This document shows, piece after piece, positions 5,746-10,442 of a stretch of DNA of 10,442 bases (the stretch's first letter is position 1; each line of letters begins with the position of its first letter). Source of the DNA: Labilithrix luteola (lineage in GTDB: Bacteria > Myxococcota_A > Polyangia > Polyangiales > Polyangiaceae); the NCBI GenBank assembly GCA_026225435.1, contig JAMFST010000501.1:1-10442 (forward strand), read 5' to 3'. The notes below the pieces were generated by a model that saw nothing but the letters and a program-made list of their open reading frames with translations, searched no databases and was not told the DNA's origin. The position numbers were made by a program, and so were the translations under genes.

Positions 5746-7442
5746 GGGGCGCCGTCTCCGCTCGGTCGCTCGATGCCCACGAGGCGCAGGCCGCGGGCGG
5801 CGCCGAGGTCGTACAGATGGACACGGAGGACGCCGCGCGAGATGCCGTTGGCGATGTCGACCACCACGTAGCGAGAGGCGTCGTCGTCGGCCGCGCCGCC
5901 ATCGGGGGCGCGACCGGGGAGCGAGACGCAGACCTGCTCCTGGTCGCCGACGTCCACGGTGGCGCCGGTGGTCCGCCTCGCCGGCCAGTCGGCGTAGGTG
6001 CGCGTCGAGTAGCGGAACTTCGGGACCGGCGCGGCGTGGGTGCGCCGGGCGAGATCGGTGGCGCAGACCTTCCCCTCCGGCGTCGTGTGCACGTCGGCCA
6101 GCGGCGAGAGGTGCGTCAGGTAGCGGCGCAGGATGATGTCCCGCCGCTCGATGAGCGCACGCTCGAGGAAGTGGGTGTCGTCCTCGCTGGTGTAGTCACC
6201 GGCCTTGGCCAGCGCGATGATGTCCGCGTCGGTGAAGCGGGCGATGATGCGCGCCATCCAGGCCGCGTCCCCCTCGGTCATGCGGACGAAGGCGGGGTTG
6301 GGGTAGCCCCCCTTCCACTCCTCGGGATCGAAGTTCTTCGCCGTGTAGTAGCCGAACGTCTTTCGCTCCTGCTGCGCCTTCTCCCACGGCCGCACCTGCG
6401 TGCCGAGGGTGATGAAGTCCTGCGAGAGGTAGCCGAAGTCGAAGTAGTAGGCGTAGCCGAGGCGGCGGGAGATGGCGTCCCAGGCCCAGACGCTGCCGAA
6501 GCAGTCGCCCAGGTCGAGGATGTAGTGGCGCACGAAGCCGGGGCCGTTCTTGGCGCTCTCGTCCGCGCGCTGGAAGATGTTCATCGTGTTCTGCTCGCGC
6601 GTGTCGAAGTGGTTCGTCCACGCGGCCAGCAGGCGCGCGCCGCGCAGCTCGCGGCGATCTTCGTGCGGGATGACGTCGTTGGGATCGTCCTTGCGGTAGC
6701 CGTCGTAGGTGTACGGGCCGAGCGTCGGGCCGGGGAGCCAGCGCGAGGCAACCAGGCGGATCAGATCGCCGCGGTGCGAGGCGCTCTCCAGCACCTTGTC
6801 GAGCGCCTTCTCGTCGAAGGGGTGGGGCACACCGGAGTTGTCGGTGACGGTCAGCCCGGGCTTCAACTTGAGGAGCGACTTGCGGACGTACACCACCGAG
6901 TCGCAGGGCGAGAAGAAGCCCGCCGCGTGGTAGATGCGCGCGGCGATCGAGGTGGCGCCGGTGGCGCGCTCCGGCTCGGCAGGCGGGTCGGCCTTGAGCA
7001 TGAACTTGCCGACGCCGGGGACGTTGACGCGGAAGCCCGGGTTGGCGCCGTTGGCCTTGCCTTGATCGATGAGCCAGGAGCCGTCGGCGCCGCTCGGGTC
7101 GAGCACCTTCGCGCCGCAGGGGCCGCTGATGATCTCCTCCGGCGTCATCGGCGTCGTCCCGAGACGATTGGTGAACCAGCTCGAGTCGGGCACCTCGTCG
7201 AGGGCGTTGACGTTGGCCGCCTCGCCCGCCGGGTCGACGGCCCAGAAGCGGGAGATGGGGCGGAAGACCAGGTTGTTGGCGCCGTCCCACATGAAGGGGG
7301 AGTCGTACGACTCCGGCGGCCTGGCCATCGGCTGCTCGTCGTTGTCGTGCGTCACCGGCGGCTTGAGCGGAAAGCGCGGCGTGCCCGCGCAGCCGGCCAG
7401 CGCGATCACGAGGACTGCCCACGCGAATGTCTTAGAGGCCAT
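5742..7442 (-). CDS. Lipoprotein with protein-kinase-like motif layout
   Basis: A 566-residue protein with a lipoprotein signal (hydrophobic 7-17, lipobox LAGC, Cys18), thus anchored in the periplasm or on the surface. I recognise no named family, but motifs fall in kinase-fold order: KFMLKADPP with Lys150 (beta-3 lysine position), Glu157/Glu159 nearby, NHFDTREQN with His278-Phe-Asp280 and Asn285 (the HRDxxxxN catalytic loop, Asp+5=Asn), then HYILDLGDCFG with Asp310-Leu-Gly312 (DFG-like). The 30-residue gap from HFD to DLG is a little long. Other conserved-looking marks are DEVPDSSWFTNR (82-93) and paired aromatics at 330-338. Residues 470-566 look like a separate beta-rich C-terminal domain. 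The start overlaps the outer-membrane gene's end by 11 bases; the stop overlaps the glycosylase start. CotH, HipA and Fam20-type kinases are precedents for such atypical folds. Catalysis is unproven. Confidence 0.8.
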   Translation of the reverse strand: MASKTFAWAVLVIALAGCAGTPRFPLKPPVTHDNDEQPMARPPESYDSPFMWDGANNLVFRPISRFWAVDPAGEAANVNALDEVPDSSWFTNRLGTTPMTPEEIISGPCGAKVLDPSGADGSWLIDQGKANGANPGFRVNVPGVGKFMLKADPPAEPERATGATSIAARIYHAAGFFSPCDSVVYVRKSLLKLKPGLTVTDNSGVPHPFDEKALDKVLESASHRGDLIRLVASRWLPGPTLGPYTYDGYRKDDPNDVIPHEDRRELRGARLLAAWTNHFDTREQNTMNIFQRADESAKNGPGFVRHYILDLGDCFGSVWAWDAISRRLGYAYYFDFGYLSQDFITLGTQVRPWEKAQQERKTFGYYTAKNFDPEEWKGGYPNPAFVRMTEGDAAWMARIIARFTDADIIALAKAGDYTSEDDTHFLERALIERRDIILRRYLTHLSPLADVHTTPEGKVCATDLARRTHAAPVPKFRYSTRTYADWPARRTTGATVDVGDQEQVCVSLPGRAPDGGAADDDASRYVVVDIANGISRGVLRVHLYDLGAARGLRLVGIERPSGDGAP

Positions 7443-8949
7443 TGGTCGTCGTCCCGATGAAGAGGCGGAAGGAGTCGATCTGGCCGCCGTGCTCGAAGGT
7501 CTCGCTGCCGGCGCCGAAGATGATCTGCAGAGGGCTGTTGGAGATGCCCGCCGTCTCCACCCCGATGGACCCGGAGAAGCGGAGCAGCGACGGCTTGAAG
7601 TCGTCGAGGTGCGCGCCGAAGACGTTGCCGAACTCCGCCTTGATGGTGCCGTCGAGGGCGTTCCACACCGGCCAGCGATACTCGAGCGTGCCGACGAGGA
7701 AGCTGCGATCGATCATGCGCCCGGCGAGGTACGCGCGCATCGGCTCGATGCCGCCGAGCGAGGCGAGCTCGGTGAAGGGGATGGTGACGTCCTTCTGCGT
7801 CGGATCGACGAAGAGCGACGCCACCGAGAGCGAGAGCACGCGCTTCTTCGCGTCGAGGTCGACGAAGCCGGTGAGGGCGCCGCCGTACTTGATCCACGAG
7901 GCGTTGGCGTTGGCGCGCAGGCTCTCGTCCCACTCCTCGCCCGCCTCGAAGCGGACGCCGGAGCCGGAGGCGGCCGCGGCGTCGCGCGAGTCGATGGCGA
8001 TGCGCGTGGCGCTGGTGAACAGGGTGTAGTCGTCGCGGAAGCCCGGGGGGGCCGGCAGGTCGCCCTTCTGCACCGCCTGGGCGAGGGTCTCGTCGCTGCC
8101 GAGCCCCTTGCCGTCCTGGTAGTCCATCCAGCGCGCGCCGAGCTGGGCGTGCAGGGCGACGTATGGTCCGAGGTGATGATCGATCGACTGGGCCAGATCG
8201 ATGCGGGTCGAGCCGTAGCGAACCTCGGCGCCTTGCCGGGTGCGCGGGCCGATGCCGTAGAAGGGGTGGTCCGGCCGGTCGACGACGTTGATGGAGGTGG
8301 CCTCGTTGTCGGTCGACCCCTTGCGGAAGACGTACTTGTCGGTGAAGCCGCCGGCGAGCCAGTCGCTCCCCCAGGTCGACCCCTGGGCGATCATGTTGTG
8401 GCGGGGGACGAAGGCGTCGCTCCAGAACCCGATGAGACCGACGCTGGGGCGCAGGCCGAAGTCGGCCAGGAAGGTGGGGACGACGCCGGCCTTGTGGTCC
8501 GGGCCGAAGAGGAAGAAGTCGTAGAGCGTCTTGGGGACGCCCGAGCGCTCGAGGGCGGTCACGCCGGCGCCGATCGGGCGGCGGATGACGTACTCCGTGA
8601 GGAGGTAGATGGGCGAGACGAGGACGCGCAACGTGCCGAGCGCGACGTCTCCGCCGGTGACCGGTCCGGAGCCGCGGCTGTTGTAGACCGGCGGCGTGCG
8701 TCGCGGAATTTCCGGGGCGTTCTTCGCATCGCCGGCGCTGGCCTCGTCGGACTCGCCGGCGACCGCCGGCTTCACGTCGGGGTCCTGCGGGATGGTCGGC
8801 GTGGAGTCGGGGACGGTGCTCGTCGGAGGCGCGTCTGCTCCCTTGGTGAAGGTGCTCGCGCCGCCGCCGGCCGCATGGGCGCTGGTGGCCGAGGTGACCG
8901 CCGCGAGCAGCGCGACGGCAGGCAGCGTGTCGCGAAGACGGCGGTTCAT
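7432..8949 (-). CDS. Omp85/surface-antigen-like outer-membrane beta-barrel protein
   Basis: A 505-residue exported protein. Residues 1-26 are a signal peptide (MNRRLRDTLP, hydrophobic run, cleavage likely after AHA). Residues 27-90 are a Pro/Ser/Asp/Ala-rich low-complexity linker; no POTRA domain is visible. From about 105 on, alternating amphipathic strands and aromatic girdles fit a beta-barrel. The segment LASLGGIEPMRAYLAGR (396-411), followed by SFLVGTLEYRWPVW, matches the C-terminal barrel pattern of BamA/TamA/D15-type proteins, where the loop-6 motif is usually RGY/F and here reads MRAY. The last residues (NGL) lack the usual terminal aromatic. ATG at 8949 is supported by GGAGG (8954-8958) 4 bases upstream and by an ATGA overlap with the transporter stop. 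It lies between transporter and kinase-like lipoprotein, suggesting they act together at the envelope. Confidence 0.8.
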   Translation of the reverse strand: MNRRLRDTLPAVALLAAVTSATSAHAAGGGASTFTKGADAPPTSTVPDSTPTIPQDPDVKPAVAGESDEASAGDAKNAPEIPRRTPPVYNSRGSGPVTGGDVALGTLRVLVSPIYLLTEYVIRRPIGAGVTALERSGVPKTLYDFFLFGPDHKAGVVPTFLADFGLRPSVGLIGFWSDAFVPRHNMIAQGSTWGSDWLAGGFTDKYVFRKGSTDNEATSINVVDRPDHPFYGIGPRTRQGAEVRYGSTRIDLAQSIDHHLGPYVALHAQLGARWMDYQDGKGLGSDETLAQAVQKGDLPAPPGFRDDYTLFTSATRIAIDSRDAAAASGSGVRFEAGEEWDESLRANANASWIKYGGALTGFVDLDAKKRVLSLSVASLFVDPTQKDVTIPFTELASLGGIEPMRAYLAGRMIDRSFLVGTLEYRWPVWNALDGTIKAEFGNVFGAHLDDFKPSLLRFSGSIGVETAGISNSPLQIIFGAGSETFEHGGQIDSFRLFIGTTTNGL

Positions 8950-10295
8950 GTCGCCTCCACGGCGGCCGGGCTGTCGGCGAAGACCTTGCTGCGCTTGCCG
9001 TACTCGCGGCCGAGGAGGACCAGCGTGCCTGCCCACCCGACCACCAGCACCACGTTGAGGACGGCGAAGGTGCGCGTGCTGAAGGAGAGCCATGCCCCGA
9101 GGCCGATCGAGAGCGCCGCGAGCACGTCACCGAGGCGCATCATCAGGGTGTCGATGATCGTCTTGCCGATGTACTTCTCGACCCGATCGGTCACCAGGAA
9201 GAGCGTCTGCCGCGCGGTGTTCTGCAGCGAGTAATCGAGCGAGTTCTCCACCACCTTGGTCATCTCCACGACGCGTAGACCGGGGACGATCGCCACGGCC
9301 AGGTACCCGACGAACGACAGGGCCGGGAGGAAGTTCAGGGCGCCGCGAACCCCGACGACCTTCATGATGCGCGACACGGCGAAGAGCTGCAGGAGCACGC
9401 CACCGACGTTGTAGTAGCTGAAGTACTCGGACTTGAAGCGGCCGATGAAGACCGCGGTGGTCACGTGCGCGTCGGCGGCGTGCGCGGCGGCCGTCTCGAG
9501 CAGGGTGCGGTCCACCAGGTACTCGCCGTTGTTGTTCACCCAGTTGAGCACCAGGGTGAGCGCGGCGATGAGCAGCAGGTAGCGATCTTTGGCCAAGTGG
9601 GCCCACATCTGGTCCGTCTTGAGCGGCTCCTCGTGCACGGGCTCGGCGTGCTGCGCCGGCGCCCCCTCACGGTGGTTGACCAGCCAGAGGAGCGCGACGC
9701 AGACGCAGAGCAGGAAGGTGGACGTGAGCATCAAGGCGGAGGTTCCCCAGTCCACCAGCGCATGTGCAATCCGCGCGCCGGCCACCGCGCCGACCGAGCT
9801 GCCGATGCCGAGGATGGCGAAGAGCCGCTTGCCCTGCTCCGGCGTGTAGATGTCGTTCGCGAAGCTCCAGAACTGCGCGATGGTCATCACGTTGAAGATG
9901 CCGACCCACAGATAGAAGGGGATGCCGATGCGCAGGTTGGCGCGCGCGGCGACGGCGAAGAGGACCAGGTTGGAGACGAAGAACAGGTACACGCTCGCGA
10001 TGAGCTTCATGCGCCCGACGCGCTTGGCGACGGCCGAGTACGCGGCGATGACCGGGAGGAGCAAGATGGACTGGCCGGCGGCGGCGTAGGCCTTCACCTC
10101 GGCGCCGCCTTCGAGCAGGATCAGCGGCTCGCGCGCGGTCTTCAGCACGTAGTACGCCGTCAGCAGGAGGAAGACGGTGAGCGTCATGACGACGGCCGTC
10201 ACCACCTCGCCCGGTTCCACGACGGCGAAGGGGCGGAGCAGCTTCGCCAGGAACGAGGACGGCGGCGGGGTGGCGGGGGTCTCGGGGTTGCTCAC
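8946..10295 (-). CDS. NTT/TLC-like ADP/ATP-translocase-family membrane transporter
   Basis: A 449-residue inner-membrane protein with about 10-12 hydrophobic segments (for example 31-53, 70-90, 97-116, 124-142, 160-180, 186-206, 237-253, 295-310, 318-338, 388-428). Wording recalls the NTP/NDP-exchange (TLC, Npt) family: AYYVLKTAREPLIL (47-60), FWSFANDIYTPEQGKRLFAILGIGSSVGAVAGA (142-174, two blocks), and SLQNTARQTLFLVTDRVEKY (356-375). Free-living bacterial members have no settled substrate; nucleotide is a family-based guess and MFS-like alternatives remain. GTG at 10295 is preferred, giving MSNPETPATP; an in-frame GTG at 10379 would add 28 Arg/Pro/Gly-rich residues without an RBS. First gene of the cluster; the TGA overlaps the next ATG by 4 bases, so it is translationally coupled to the outer-membrane gene. 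Confidence 0.82.
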   Translation of the reverse strand: MSNPETPATPPPSSFLAKLLRPFAVVEPGEVVTAVVMTLTVFLLLTAYYVLKTAREPLILLEGGAEVKAYAAAGQSILLLPVIAAYSAVAKRVGRMKLIASVYLFFVSNLVLFAVAARANLRIGIPFYLWVGIFNVMTIAQFWSFANDIYTPEQGKRLFAILGIGSSVGAVAGARIAHALVDWGTSALMLTSTFLLCVCVALLWLVNHREGAPAQHAEPVHEEPLKTDQMWAHLAKDRYLLLIAALTLVLNWVNNNGEYLVDRTLLETAAAHAADAHVTTAVFIGRFKSEYFSYYNVGGVLLQLFAVSRIMKVVGVRGALNFLPALSFVGYLAVAIVPGLRVVEMTKVVENSLDYSLQNTARQTLFLVTDRVEKYIGKTIIDTLMMRLGDVLAALSIGLGAWLSFSTRTFAVLNVVLVVGWAGTLVLLGREYGKRSKVFADSPAAVEAT

Positions 10296-10357
10296 GTCGA
10301 GCTGCGTCGTACCAGGGTCTCGCCGCCCGGGACATCCTTGTGACGAGCCTGGTTCAC
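10292..10357 (-). CDS. Possible 21-codon upstream peptide (low confidence)
   Basis: A GTG at 10357 opens a 21-residue frame (MNQARHKDVPGGETLVRRSS, then T) whose TGA overlaps the transporter GTG at 10295 as GTGA. A strong purine-rich Shine-Dalgarno-like run, GGGGAGG (10371-10377), lies 13 bases upstream of the GTG, a wide spacing. No other start codon uses this run well, and the transporter start itself has no obvious RBS, so coupling through a leader peptide is a reasonable reading. It may equally be non-coding 5' leader, or part of a longer transporter frame starting at 10379. Confidence 0.22.
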   Translation of the reverse strand: MNQARHKDVPGGETLVRRSST

Positions 10358-10361
10358 AGGG
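10336..10361. promoter_or_regulatory. Inverted repeat CCTTGTGA-N10-TCACAGGG upstream of the transporter
   Basis: CCTTGTGA (10336-10343) and TCACAGGG (10354-10361) pair over 8 positions around a 10-base loop, with one G-T pair on the + strand. It lies 41 bases upstream of the chosen transporter GTG. The TGTGA...TCACA half-sites resemble a CRP-type operator, but the spacer is 10 rather than 6 bases, so identity is doubtful. The rest of the 10296-10442 stretch has no feature I can support. Confidence 0.25.
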
Positions 10362-10442
10362 TCGAGCTTTCCTCCCCACGGGTGACGAGCGGTGGTCACT
10401 GACCGTCGGTGAGCTGCCTGCCGGTGGTCAGCCGACGCCGTC

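Noticed and set aside
4505..6136. + strand frame of 543 codons opposite DegV and the glycosylase
   Set aside because: Repetitive Arg/Ser/Thr-rich translation typical of a shadow; the - strand genes match known families over their full length.
5817..7460. Long open + strand frame (over 540 codons) opposite the kinase-like lipoprotein
   Set aside because: It is rich in Arg, Gly, Ala, Val and Glu/Asp with no domain, as expected for the antisense of a high-GC gene; the - strand protein has a signal peptide, motifs and operon context.
7069..9234. Long + strand frame of about 720 codons spanning two - strand genes
   Set aside because: Low-complexity composition, no recognisable motif, and it crosses a clear gene boundary on the other strand with an RBS and ATGA overlap.
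8946..10379. Transporter starting at GTG 10379 with a 28-residue extension
   Set aside because: The extension (MGRKARPCEPGSSQ...) is Arg/Gly/Pro/Cys-rich and not transporter-like, no RBS precedes it, and GTG 10295 gives a sensible short hydrophilic N-terminus.
10390..10430. CGGTGGTCA direct repeat (10390-10398 and 10422-10430) and the small palindrome GGTCA-C-TGACC (10394-10404)
   Set aside because: Only two short copies at the window edge; they may belong to a promoter beyond what can be seen, but nothing supports a specific role.
1..10442. Mobile elements, CRISPR arrays, tRNA or rRNA genes
   Set aside because: No transposase motifs, terminal inverted repeats with target duplications, regularly spaced repeats or tRNA-like cloverleaf sequences were seen by eye.

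Overview
The window is high-GC DNA with densely packed genes on both strands and no gap above 300 bases. Gene content (proton-translocating transhydrogenase, beta-class GST, DegV, Mug-type glycosylase, long outer-membrane and lipoprotein genes, very GC-rich third codon positions) and the frequent GTG/TTG starts suggest a Gram-negative chromosome, plausibly Myxococcota (Polyangia-like). That taxonomic guess is inference from style, not proof. No RNA genes, insertion sequences, CRISPR arrays or prophage were seen.

Left part, + strand (1-1668): the 3' end of pntB, an unfamiliar lipoprotein with a DUF1444-like C-terminal half, and a beta-class glutathione S-transferase. The lipoprotein and GST genes each have a TAnnnT box only 6-9 bases before the ATG, which suggests leaderless or nearly leaderless transcripts.

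Middle (1634-4300): a LysR-type regulator on the - strand diverges from a + strand pair, a small cupin and an Old Yellow Enzyme-family flavin oxidoreductase, translationally coupled by a GTGA overlap. The 82-base divergent region carries two perfect inverted repeats; one sits just upstream of the regulator's own start and fits the T-N11-A rule. This looks like a self-contained redox/detoxification regulon: regulator, operator, cupin and ene-reductase.

Right part, - strand (10295 down to 4316): five tightly packed genes running toward the middle. In transcription order they are an NTT/TLC-like nucleotide-transporter-family membrane protein, an Omp85/surface-antigen-like outer-membrane barrel, a 566-residue lipoprotein with motifs laid out like a protein-kinase fold (Lys150, HFD 278-280, Asn285, DLG 310-312), a Mug-family uracil/mismatch DNA glycosylase that seems to start at CTG, and a DegV-family fatty-acid-binding protein. 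The first four are joined by overlaps of 4, 11 and 4 bases. The first three all belong to the envelope and make the most interesting unit: a possible extracytoplasmic phosphotransfer or nucleotide-dependent system in which the transporter might supply nucleotide, the lipoprotein might be a kinase-like enzyme, and the barrel might be its partner or substrate. This is a hypothesis from motifs and gene order.

At both convergent gene junctions a perfect 10-bp hairpin lies 17-19 bases after the + strand stop codon, inside the 3' end of the opposing gene, without a U-tract.
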